Shown piece by piece: positions 50,216 through 58,133 of a stretch of DNA of 64,000 nt (position 1 is its first letter; each line of letters begins with the position of its first letter). The translations under genes and the position numbers were made by a program. Source of the DNA: Burkholderiales bacterium (GTDB lineage Bacteria > Pseudomonadota > Gammaproteobacteria > Burkholderiales > Burkholderiaceae_C); NCBI GenBank assembly GCA_016000265.1, contig JAECRL010000004.1:136264-200263 (forward strand), in the 5' to 3' direction. The notes below the pieces were generated by a model that had not been told where the DNA came from, did no database searches, and was given only the letters and a program-made list of their open reading frames with translations.

Positions 50216-51775
50216 TCAGCCGCGGAAACCGGCGGCCTGCAGCGTGCGGTAAGGCACGTCGTAGGACTTGCCGCTGGCCGTCAGCAGGCGGGTGCGGGTC
50301 TCGCCTTGCAGGGACACGGTCACCTCGACCTTGTCGACCGCCTCGTTCTGAGCGAAGCGCGACAGGTCGATCTGGCCGGCGACCACCACGGTGTAGGTGG
50401 TCGTGGCCTGCAGCGTGCTCGGGCCGGAAGGCAGCACCACGGACACCGCGGCGGTGCCCGCCGAGGTCGCACCGGCGATGGCCGGCGTGATGGCCTCCGT
50501 GCTCTTGCCGTAGGCGGGCACCACGCGCAGCAGCACGGTGTTGCCCACGGGCACGTTGCGGGTCTGGAAGGTGATCTCGACCGGGCCGCTCGTGTCGGCC
50601 GGCAAGGTGATGTCGGCGTTGCCCGTGGGGTTCTCGGGCACGGCCTGGCCGGCCACCGACGCGATGCGCAGGCTGGGGGCCTCGGCCAGGAAGACCGGGC
50701 CCGGGACGTCCTTGGCGTAAGCCGGGTCGGCCGTGCCACCGAAGGTGATGGCCTCGGCTTCGAGGCGGATGCGGCCTTGGGCGCCGCCACGCGTGTTGTA
50801 AGGGCCGGTGATGCCGCAGTACTGTCGACGCGTGTTGTTGTAATTCCAGCAACCACCGGCGGCGTACAGCTTGCCATTGCCCGAAATGGACGTGGCCATC
50901 AGGCGGATCGCACCACCCGAGCCACCCGCGCCTTCGCCGCCGACGCCGGTGCCCGCGATGCCGCCGGCGTCACCGCCGGTGGAATCGATCGTGCCCGTGA
51001 TGGCCATGGTGCCCGAGGCGGCGATCAAGATCGCACCGCCGCCGCCGCCGCCGCCCGAACCGGGGTAGGCCGTGCCCCCGCGCCCACCGCCACCGCCCGA
51101 GCCGCCGATCAGCGGTTGAAGCAGGGCGGAGCCATAGGCCTTGGCCGCCGGCACGTAATTGGTGCGGTAGTTGCCGTCGCACTGCCACCCCACGTGACTG
51201 CCCCAGGTGCTGTCACCATAGGCACCGCCTGACGCCATGTACTTGTAGTAGCCGAAGCCGTCGTTGGCGCAACCGTTGTTGCCCTCGATGCCACCACGAC
51301 CGCCGCCCGGGCCCAGACCGGGGCCACCGCGCACGATGTCCACGCGCTGTGCGGCGTCTTCACGCCCCCCGCGGCCACCGTCGAAACCACCCGGGCCGCC
51401 AAAGCCAGGAACACCGTCATCACCCAGGGCGCCATCGCCATAGGTGCCGGTGGATTTGGCGTCCCCACCGCGCACGTCGATCGTGCCGGCGATGGTCACG
51501 TTGCCGCTGGCCAGCAGGTACACCGGGGTGTTGGTGGCGTTCTTCTTGAACGTCACGGTCACGCCCGCGGGGATGTTGATGCTGGTGTAGTTCAGCACGC
51601 CGCTGGCGGGCAGCACGATCTCGGTGTTGACCGTGGGGTTCAGGGTGCCATCGGCGCCGGTGCTGCCGCTGTCGAAAGCGGCCTGGGCCGAAGCAGCGGC
51701 CAGCAAGGACAGGGCAAAAACGGCCGAGGCGCCACGCCTCGGAGCCAGCTTCAACTTGGCAGATGAAGTGTTCAT
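50216..51775 (-). CDS. secreted glycine-rich beta protein
   Basis: A 519-residue exported protein. Start 51775 (MNTSSAKLKLAPRRG) is preferred over 51850: it has an AGGAG ribosome-binding site and gives a clear signal peptide ending AAASAQA. An N-terminal beta segment (ASGVLNYTSINIPAGVTVTF) leads into a Gly-rich half with asparagine- and serine-containing turns (GGRGGREDAAQR, GGSGGGGGRGG, GEGAGGSGGAIRL). Repeated pairs such as GNVTIAGTIDVRGGDA and GTMAITGTIDSTGGDAGG suggest a beta-helix solenoid. The C-terminal ~170 residues are Ig-like. No catalytic motif is seen. It lies between the IPT/TIG protein and the giant modular protein in the same run of genes. Confidence 0.8.
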   Translation of the reverse strand: MNTSSAKLKLAPRRGASAVFALSLLAAASAQAAFDSGSTGADGTLNPTVNTEIVLPASGVLNYTSINIPAGVTVTFKKNATNTPVYLLASGNVTIAGTIDVRGGDAKSTGTYGDGALGDDGVPGFGGPGGFDGGRGGREDAAQRVDIVRGGPGLGPGGGRGGIEGNNGCANDGFGYYKYMASGGAYGDSTWGSHVGWQCDGNYRTNYVPAAKAYGSALLQPLIGGSGGGGGRGGTAYPGSGGGGGGGAILIAASGTMAITGTIDSTGGDAGGIAGTGVGGEGAGGSGGAIRLMATSISGNGKLYAAGGCWNYNNTRRQYCGITGPYNTRGGAQGRIRLEAEAITFGGTADPAYAKDVPGPVFLAEAPSLRIASVAGQAVPENPTGNADITLPADTSGPVEITFQTRNVPVGNTVLLRVVPAYGKSTEAITPAIAGATSAGTAAVSVVLPSGPSTLQATTTYTVVVAGQIDLSRFAQNEAVDKVEVTVSLQGETRTRLLTASGKSYDVPYRTLQAAGFRG

Positions 51776-51846
51776 GGACGGGCTCCTCGTGAAAAGGTGA
51801 AAGAAAGAGGTCGAAACGGATTTCATGGCTTGAAGCGGATCGGGGG

Positions 51847-54800
51847 TCATTGCGGTGCAATCACCTTCAGGGTGTTGGCCGGGGTCAGGGCAGAACCGGT
51901 CTGACCGCCCGGAACGAGCAGGATCAGCGCGCGCTCGCCGAGTTCAGCGGTCGATGCGGCGCTGACGCTGAGGGTCAGCAACTCACCGAGTGCGTCCTGG
52001 GTCCAGGTCATCTCCGGCGCCGCCGACAAGCCGGATGCCGGGGCGAAGACCGCGCCCGTCACGCCCGCCAGGCCGGTGCCCCGGATGGCCAAGGTCACGC
52101 CCTTGCCACGCTCGATCAAGATCGGGCTGATGGACGTCAGCGTGGGCACCTTGCCGATGCCGATGGTGCGGGTGGTGCCCGCGTCGGCGAACACGATGGG
52201 GCCATCGGCGGTGAGCAGCTTCAGCTCGCGCAGCGTCAGCGGCGCATCGGGCGCCACCGAAATCGAGACGCTCAAGCTGCCCTGATCGGCCGACACCGTC
52301 GGTGAGCCCAACAAGATGCCGGTGTCGGGCTTGATGCTCACGCTGGTGACGCTGCCCAGGCCGGAGCCGGTCACCACCAACGAGCCCGACGAACCCTGCA
52401 GGAAACCACGCGGCTCGATGGAGCGGGCCACCGGTCCGCGGCTCACGCCAACGGGCAGGCTGAAGGCCCCGCGCGGCAAGGGATCGGGAGCCGCGACCGG
52501 CGAGCCCACCACCACGCCCACCAGGCGGGAACTCAGCGTCGTGTCGACATCGGGGCGAGCAGGGCCGCTGGCCGAGCCCACCACGACCCCGACGACCGGC
52601 GAGGCGATGGCAGGCACGGTGTTGCCCAACTGGGCGGCAACGCGAACCAGGTTGCCCGCCTGCAGCGTGGCGGTCGACTCGCCCGCTGGCGTGGTGACGA
52701 TCAAGACGCGCTGACCCGAAGCCGCCCCCGCCGCCGCCGACAGGGTGAAGCCCAGGGTGCGGCCTTCGGCGTCGACCTCGAACGGGCCGGCCACGGTCAT
52801 GCCCTCGGCGGGCTCGACCCGCACAGCCGAGACGTTGTTGAGGTTGACGCCGCGCACCAGCATGCGCACAGCCGGCTGGCCGCTGACCAGGATGGTCGGC
52901 GTCACGGACTGCAACTCGGGGATCGGCGCCGACACCAGGAAGGCCGCATCCAGGGGCTGCGAGAAGGTCACCGGCAAGCCGGCGGCGGTCTGCAGGACCA
53001 GGCGGCGCAGCCCCAGGGCCGCGGCGGCGTCCACCCGCACGGTGAAGCTCAGCTGCTTGCCATCGGTCGACGGCGTCGGGCCGCTGACGACGCTGAGTCC
53101 GGCTTCGGGCACGAAGCGCACGGCGTTGACCGCCGACAGGCCCGAGCCCGTGACCTGAACCACCACCTCGGTGCCGATCACACCGGTGCGCGGGCTCAGC
53201 CCGCTGACGCCGGTGCCGGACATGACGCCCACCAGGCCCGCGCCCAGCTGACGCACCACCGGATCGGGCGTGCGGGTGGCCGAGCCGACCACGACCCCGA
53301 CCACCGGCGACGTCACGGGGGTGACCGCCGGGCGCAAAGCCTGGCCGATGGTGAGCGTGTTGCCCGGCAGGGCCAGGCTGGAGGTCGCACCGGCTGGCGC
53401 GACGACCTGCACCACCCGGGCGCCCGATTCGGCGTCGGGCGCGATGTTCAGGCGCGCCGTCAGCGTGGTGCCGTCGGCGCTGACCTCGGGCTGCGCGTCC
53501 ACGGCCAGGCCCGCCGCCGGCGACAGCACGACGCGGCCCTCGTGCAGGTTGCGACCGCGCACGAGCAGGTTGATGGCCGAGCCGCGCGCCGCGGTGATCG
53601 GCTCGATGGCGTCGATCACGGGCACACCCGCCATCACCTGCACCACGGCCTGGGCCGGGTCGGCGAAGGTGAGCAGCTTGCCGGCGGCGTCCTTGATGAC
53701 GAGGCGGCGCGAACCCACGGCGGCGTTGGCGGCCGTGCCCAGCGGCACCGACAGGCTGCCGCCATCCGGGGCCACGGTGACCGCACCCAGCGTCAGGCCC
53801 GCGGCCGGCTCGATCGCGACCTGGGTGCCCGCGACCAGGCCACGGCCCTGGATGCTCAGGACGGCGTTGCCGCCCACCGACCAGGCTCGAGGCGACGCCT
53901 GGGTCAGCACGGCGCCCACGGACACGCCCACGAGCTGGTTGGAGAGCTGGGTGGTGCGGGTGACCTGACCGGGCACCACCGTCACGACCACGCCCACGGG
54001 CTGGGCGTAGCTGGTGTTGGCGCCGCGGAAATCGGCCGTGAGGAACAGCGGCACCGAGACGCGCGCGAGGTTGGCGGAGTCCGCCACCAGGCTGAGCGTG
54101 GCCGGGTTGGTGCCCGGCGTGACGGTGAACTTGACCGAGGTCTGGCCCGCGGGGATCAGGATCGAGGCCGGCGACACCGAAGCCTTGCTGCTGTCGGAGA
54201 CCGACAGGTTGATGGTGTTGTCGCGGTAGTCTGCCTTGGACAGGCGCAGCACCAGCTCACGCGGGCGGCCGTCCGGCGGCAAGGCCACGGGGGTGGGCTC
54301 GATGGTGAGCAACGGCGGCACCGGGGCCTGCACCTGCAAGCCGGCGGTGCCCGACGTCAGGTAGGCGCCCGCAGACTGGGCATCCGGGGTGCGCACCTGC
54401 ACCGTCAAGGCGCCCGTGGCCACCTGGCTGGGCAGGCTGGCGCGCAACTCGGCCGCGCTCACCCAGGTGGTGGGCAAGGCGGCGGCGTTCACCAGCACCT
54501 CGGACTGATTCGTGAAGTTGCGGCCCTGCACCGTCAAGGTCGTGACGCCGGCGCCGGCGAACACCGTCGTGGGCGACAGGCCCGTGATCGCGGGCAGCGG
54601 CGGCGTGACGGTGATGGCGTTGAGCAGCTCGACCTCGCCGGCGTCGACCTGCATGCGCAGCGCGGCGGCACCCAGGGGCGCGTTGTCCGCCACCTTGAGC
54701 TGCAGGAAAACCTGGGAGGCCGAGCCCCCGCTGAAGGGCGTGAGGGGCAAACCGGGCTGGCTGAAGGTCGGGGCGTTCATGCCGCCCAGGCGCGCGCCGT

Positions 54801-55497
54801 TGACGGTCAGCGTGACGGTCTGGCCGCGCTCGACGGACGCCGGGCTGACCGAACTCAGGCGCGGCGAGGCGCCCACCGACAGCTTGCCGCCCTGAACCAC
54901 GTAGGGGATGCCACGCAGCGCCCATTTGACCGAGCCCGTCAGGTCCCCCGCGGGCACGACGATGCCGTTGACGCCGCAATCGACGGCCTTGAGCCCCACG
55001 CCCGCGGGCGAGGACTGCAGGTCGATGGTCAGGGCCGCACCCTGGTGCGACTGCCACTCGACGTGATTGAGCGTGGGCGAGGCCGCCTCCAGCACCATGC
55101 CTTTGCCGTGCTGGAGCTTGACGTGCTCCAGGCGACTGGCCGTGGTGCCCGACGTGAACAGCCAGGGCCCCCAGTCACCGGCCTGAGGCGCCTGCCCCAG
55201 CCTGACCTTGTCGGACGCGACCACGATGGGCTGGGCGGCCGTGCCCAGGGCCACGATCGAGCCGGAGACCACCTGGATGCGCGCCGCGGGCGCCACGTAG
55301 ACGGTCACGCCTGCGTCGATGGTGAGGGTCGCGCCCCCGTTGATGAACAGGTTGTCGCGAACGACGTAGGGGCTGCCGGACAGCGTCCAGCGGGTGTGGG
55401 CCTCGATGGGGCCGTTGACCGTGGTCTGGGCCAGGGCGATGCGCGGCCAGGCGCACACGAGCAGCGCCAGCAGGCACCACGCCAGGCGGACGGCCAT
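51847..55497 (-). CDS. secreted IPT/TIG-repeat protein, first gene of the accessory operon
   Basis: A 1216-residue exported protein. Start 55497 (MAVRLAWCLLALLVCAWPRIALA) gives a typical signal peptide; the frame extends 35 codons further without one. N-terminal beta-helix-like domain (residues about 25-200: WTLSGSPYVVRDNLFINGGA, LTIDAGVTVYVAPAARIQVV) is similar in style to that of the giant modular protein. About eight IPT/TIG-like Ig modules follow (for example ITGLSPTTVFAGAGVTTLTV, ISPILIERGKGVTLAIRGTG). They are separated by linkers that repeat a hydrophobic V(V)GVVVGS motif four or more times. No enzyme motif. Probably an extracellular structural protein. Confidence 0.8.
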   Translation of the reverse strand: MAVRLAWCLLALLVCAWPRIALAQTTVNGPIEAHTRWTLSGSPYVVRDNLFINGGATLTIDAGVTVYVAPAARIQVVSGSIVALGTAAQPIVVASDKVRLGQAPQAGDWGPWLFTSGTTASRLEHVKLQHGKGMVLEAASPTLNHVEWQSHQGAALTIDLQSSPAGVGLKAVDCGVNGIVVPAGDLTGSVKWALRGIPYVVQGGKLSVGASPRLSSVSPASVERGQTVTLTVNGARLGGMNAPTFSQPGLPLTPFSGGSASQVFLQLKVADNAPLGAAALRMQVDAGEVELLNAITVTPPLPAITGLSPTTVFAGAGVTTLTVQGRNFTNQSEVLVNAAALPTTWVSAAELRASLPSQVATGALTVQVRTPDAQSAGAYLTSGTAGLQVQAPVPPLLTIEPTPVALPPDGRPRELVLRLSKADYRDNTINLSVSDSSKASVSPASILIPAGQTSVKFTVTPGTNPATLSLVADSANLARVSVPLFLTADFRGANTSYAQPVGVVVTVVPGQVTRTTQLSNQLVGVSVGAVLTQASPRAWSVGGNAVLSIQGRGLVAGTQVAIEPAAGLTLGAVTVAPDGGSLSVPLGTAANAAVGSRRLVIKDAAGKLLTFADPAQAVVQVMAGVPVIDAIEPITAARGSAINLLVRGRNLHEGRVVLSPAAGLAVDAQPEVSADGTTLTARLNIAPDAESGARVVQVVAPAGATSSLALPGNTLTIGQALRPAVTPVTSPVVGVVVGSATRTPDPVVRQLGAGLVGVMSGTGVSGLSPRTGVIGTEVVVQVTGSGLSAVNAVRFVPEAGLSVVSGPTPSTDGKQLSFTVRVDAAAALGLRRLVLQTAAGLPVTFSQPLDAAFLVSAPIPELQSVTPTILVSGQPAVRMLVRGVNLNNVSAVRVEPAEGMTVAGPFEVDAEGRTLGFTLSAAAGAASGQRVLIVTTPAGESTATLQAGNLVRVAAQLGNTVPAIASPVVGVVVGSASGPARPDVDTTLSSRLVGVVVGSPVAAPDPLPRGAFSLPVGVSRGPVARSIEPRGFLQGSSGSLVVTGSGLGSVTSVSIKPDTGILLGSPTVSADQGSLSVSISVAPDAPLTLRELKLLTADGPIVFADAGTTRTIGIGKVPTLTSISPILIERGKGVTLAIRGTGLAGVTGAVFAPASGLSAAPEMTWTQDALGELLTLSVSAASTAELGERALILLVPGGQTGSALTPANTLKVIAPQ

Positions 55498-55919
55498 CAG
55501 GCTCCAGTCTTGCGACCGGATCTCACGGTGGTGCCCGCGCGGGCCCGACGCAGTCGATGCGTCGCGGCACGGTGGCACCACGGACGCATGCAGCGCACCC
55601 AATGGCTTCTCCCTGTTTTCTGAAAGGCGAGGCCAGTATCGAGGCGATTCGTGACAATTCGCACACCACGGGTGAGGGGTTCAGCCCGTCCAGCCGTGGG
55701 AACGGCCCGTCACCCCCCTCTTATGGGTGTGGCGTCGCCGCAAGGTGAAGGGATGTCAAGGGCCGGTAACAAAAAGCCAGATCTCCCTTGGAAGCAGGGG
55801 CTAGCCCTTGAGCTTTGCGGTCACTTTCTCTACCATATCGCCTTTAACGAAGAGCTGCATTGCTGACCGATCACTGATTCACTTCAGGTTGGATCTCGCA
55901 AGCTGGACCGACAGCAAAC
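55498..55919. other. divergent intergenic region between the toxin operon and the RNase gene
   Basis: 422 bases with no convincing gene. The only open frames are short, lack ribosome-binding sites and show no recognisable protein features. Promoters for both flanking genes must lie here. On the plus strand TTGAGC (55808-55813) and TACCAT (55831-55836) with a 17-base spacer are a weak sigma-70 candidate for the RNase gene. Base composition is lower in GC near 55780-55920 than in the flanks. Confidence 0.5.
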
Positions 55920-56375
55920 ATGGTGCCCCGTATCGCTTTGAGGGGCCGGACGTTGACGATGTGGCTGGCGCTGTCATTGGCGCTGTCGACAGCGTTGTCG
56001 CTGGCCTTGACTGCTGCCCCAGCCGGCGCGTTCACCCGAGAAGGTGCGCCCGAATCAGAACAGGCCCTGCGGGGTTCGTTTGTCGCTGTTGCCCTCACAC
56101 GCCTGCCCCCGCAGGCCCAGGACACGCACAGACGCATCCACGCCGGTGGCCCGTTCCGATACGACAAGGACGGGTCGGTGTTCGGCAACCGGGAGCGACT
56201 GCTTCCACGTCGGCCGCGCGGCTTCTATCGGGAGTACACCGTGCCAACACCGGGCGAGCGCGATCGTGGGGCACGACGCATCGTCTGCGGAGGTAAAGAA
56301 GTTCGACAACCGGAAACTTGTTTCTACACGCGGGATCACTATGCCAGCTTCCAACTGATAGACCCCGCGCGCTGA
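55920..56375 (+). CDS. secreted guanyl-specific ribonuclease (RNase Sa/N1/barnase superfamily)
   Basis: A 151-residue exported protein. Start 55920 gives a basic n-region (MVPRIALRGR) and signal peptide ending TAAPAGA. The C-terminal ~90 residues match microbial RNase of the T1/Sa type: FYREYTVPTPG with catalytic Glu105, RGARRIVCGG with Arg120, and FYTRDHYASFQLID with His140. Members cleave RNA after G and are used as inter-bacterial or defensive toxins. The gene is followed after 100 bases by its likely inhibitor, a barstar. It diverges from the large toxin operon. Confidence 0.88.
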   Translation: MVPRIALRGRTLTMWLALSLALSTALSLALTAAPAGAFTREGAPESEQALRGSFVAVALTRLPPQAQDTHRRIHAGGPFRYDKDGSVFGNRERLLPRRPRGFYREYTVPTPGERDRGARRIVCGGKEVRQPETCFYTRDHYASFQLIDPAR

Positions 56376-56475
56376 GCCCCACGGCCCGGCACCCACCCCG
56401 CTCTTTTTGTCCTGAACCCTAACTTGCCCGACCGGGCGGCGACTCACCTCGACGCACCGCGGGCCCCAAGCGATC

Positions 56476-57033
56476 ATGTTGTTGCAATCCGTTCGACCCA
56501 ACATCGTTCAATCCATCCGGGCCTTCCGTCCGGAAGACTTGCAACAGGCCGCCAATGCGGTGGGCCATCACTTCCTGTACACCAACCTGAGCGGCGCTCA
56601 GTGCAAACAGGACGCGCTCGACATCATCGCGCGCGATTTCCTGTTCCCGGACCACTTCGGCAAGAACCTCGACGCCCTGTACGACTGCATCACCGACATG
56701 GTGCACAAGTCGGGCCCTCAGCCGGGCTTCGTCGTCGTGCTGGAGCTGATCCCCGGCGGCAACGTCGACCGCGAAACGCGCGAGCAGCTGCTCGATGCCT
56801 TCCGCGACGCCGCCGATTTCTGGGGTGAGCGCAAGATCCCGTTCCGCGTCTTCTACTCCATCGCCGTCTCGGGCAAGGAGTCGGCGGGCAACTGGGACAA
56901 GGCCGAAGTGGCGCAGAACGACCCCAACGTGAAGCCCGCCAAGGTCTCCAAGAACGCGCCGGCCCCGATGATCATGAACCTGCCGCCGATGAGCAGCGTG
57001 TTCGACACCTCCGCTTTGCTGGCCGCGGCCTGA
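56476..57033 (+). CDS. barstar-family ribonuclease inhibitor
   Basis: A 185-residue cytoplasmic protein. The core (about 25-125) has the barstar pattern: FLYTNLSGAQCKQDALDIIA, FPDHFGKNLDALYDCITDM with the inhibitory-helix Asn/Asp/Ala/Leu/Asp residues, and VVVLELIPGG. A C-terminal extension of about 60 residues ends in a hydrophobic segment. It is the presumed immunity factor for the preceding RNase. Barstar is usually 90-110 residues; extended forms of this kind are common in Burkholderiales. Confidence 0.88.
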   Translation: MLLQSVRPNIVQSIRAFRPEDLQQAANAVGHHFLYTNLSGAQCKQDALDIIARDFLFPDHFGKNLDALYDCITDMVHKSGPQPGFVVVLELIPGGNVDRETREQLLDAFRDAADFWGERKIPFRVFYSIAVSGKESAGNWDKAEVAQNDPNVKPAKVSKNAPAPMIMNLPPMSSVFDTSALLAAA

Positions 57034-57080
57034 TGGATCGAGGGCCCCGCCTGCCCTGGTTTGCTTCCGCCTCTTCCTGA

Positions 57081-57108
57081 AAGGCCCGCGCTCAGCGGGC
57101 CTTTTTCA
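57081..57108 (+). terminator. rho-independent terminator after the barstar gene
   Basis: A 10-bp perfect stem (AAAGGCCCGC / GCGGGCCTTT) with a five-base loop and a T-rich tail lies between convergent genes. The A run on the other side makes it probably active in both directions. Confidence 0.9.
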
Positions 57109-57119
57109 TGGGGCGCGGC

Positions 57120-58085
57120 TCAGCGACGCGCCGACGCACGCCAGGCGTCGAGCCGGTCGGCCCAGCTCGCCTGCTGCCCCAGGTAGGCTGGCACCACCAC
57201 CTCGAGCGCCGTGGGCTGGATGCCCAGCTCGGGTAAACCGGGCAGGCCGCCGCTGAGGACGTTGGGCACCTTCATGGAGTCGAGGTTGTCGACCGACATG
57301 AGTGGCTCGCCAGGCAGGCAAGACAGGAGGGTGGCCTGAAGCCGCCCCGCCGCCAGGGGCAGGGGCAGGAGCGGCCGCACGTGACCGCTGCAACGCCCGG
57401 CCAGGCGCACCAGCTCGCCCAGGGTGCGCACCTCGGGCCCACCGAGTTCGTAGGTGCGCCCGATGGTGGCCGGATCGGCCAGGCAGGCGACGATGGCCGC
57501 GGCCACGTCTTCGACCCAGACCGGCTGGAAGCGTGCGTCGGCGCCCGCCAGGGGCATGAGTGGAAAGAGGCCCTGCAGGCTGGCGAAGAGGTTGAGGAAG
57601 CGGTCGTGGGCGCCGAAGATCACGCTGGGTCGCAGCACGCTGAGCTGCAAGCCGTTGACGCGCAAGGCCTGCTCGCCTTCGGACTTGGTGCGCAGGTAGT
57701 TCGAGGGCGCGGCCGCCGGGTCGTCGCTGACACCGAGGGCGCTGACGTGCACGACGCGGTGAACGCCGCTTTGGATGCAGTCCTCGGCCAGCCGCTGGCA
57801 CAAGCCGACGTGGGCCTGCTCGAAGGCGCGCGGGGTGCCGTGCAGGATGGCCACGAGGTTGACGACCGCGTCCACCCCCTGGAGGAGCCGGCGCAAGGCC
57901 CGTTCCTGGTTGATGTCGGCTTCGATGACGTCGACCTGCGGCAGGGGCAGCAGGTGGCGGGCACGGGCGCGCTTGCGGGTGGGCACGACCAATCGGGCCT
58001 GGCCGAGCTGCGGGTGCGAGGCGAGCTGCTCGCACAGGGCGCGCCCCACGAAGCCGGTTCCGCCGAGGATGAGGATGCGTTTCAT
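57120..58085 (-). CDS. NAD(P)-binding protein, complex I NDUFA9 subunit-like
   Basis: A 321-residue short-chain/epimerase-like protein. N-terminal Rossmann motif GGTGFVGRALCEQL (8-21), VDVIEADINQERALRRLLQG, VVNLVAILHG, then the SALGVSDDP and YLRTKSEGEQAL segment (Tyr-x-x-x-Lys-like), and LRPSVIFGAHDRFLNLFA. This order matches the NDUFA9-like/NmrA-type family common in Burkholderiales; substrate unknown. It follows slt by 48 bases on the same strand and is likely co-transcribed. Confidence 0.85.
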   Translation of the reverse strand: MKRILILGGTGFVGRALCEQLASHPQLGQARLVVPTRKRARARHLLPLPQVDVIEADINQERALRRLLQGVDAVVNLVAILHGTPRAFEQAHVGLCQRLAEDCIQSGVHRVVHVSALGVSDDPAAAPSNYLRTKSEGEQALRVNGLQLSVLRPSVIFGAHDRFLNLFASLQGLFPLMPLAGADARFQPVWVEDVAAAIVACLADPATIGRTYELGGPEVRTLGELVRLAGRCSGHVRPLLPLPLAAGRLQATLLSCLPGEPLMSVDNLDSMKVPNVLSGGLPGLPELGIQPTALEVVVPAYLGQQASWADRLDAWRASARR

Positions 58086-58133
58086 GGCTGGGATCCTTGG
58101 TTCAGGGGGCGTGAAGGTTGCGTCACGGGGGCC

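Noticed and set aside
55651-55866. 71-codon open frame in the divergent gap
   Set aside because: No ribosome-binding site, no recognisable features, and an unusual start; treated as non-coding.
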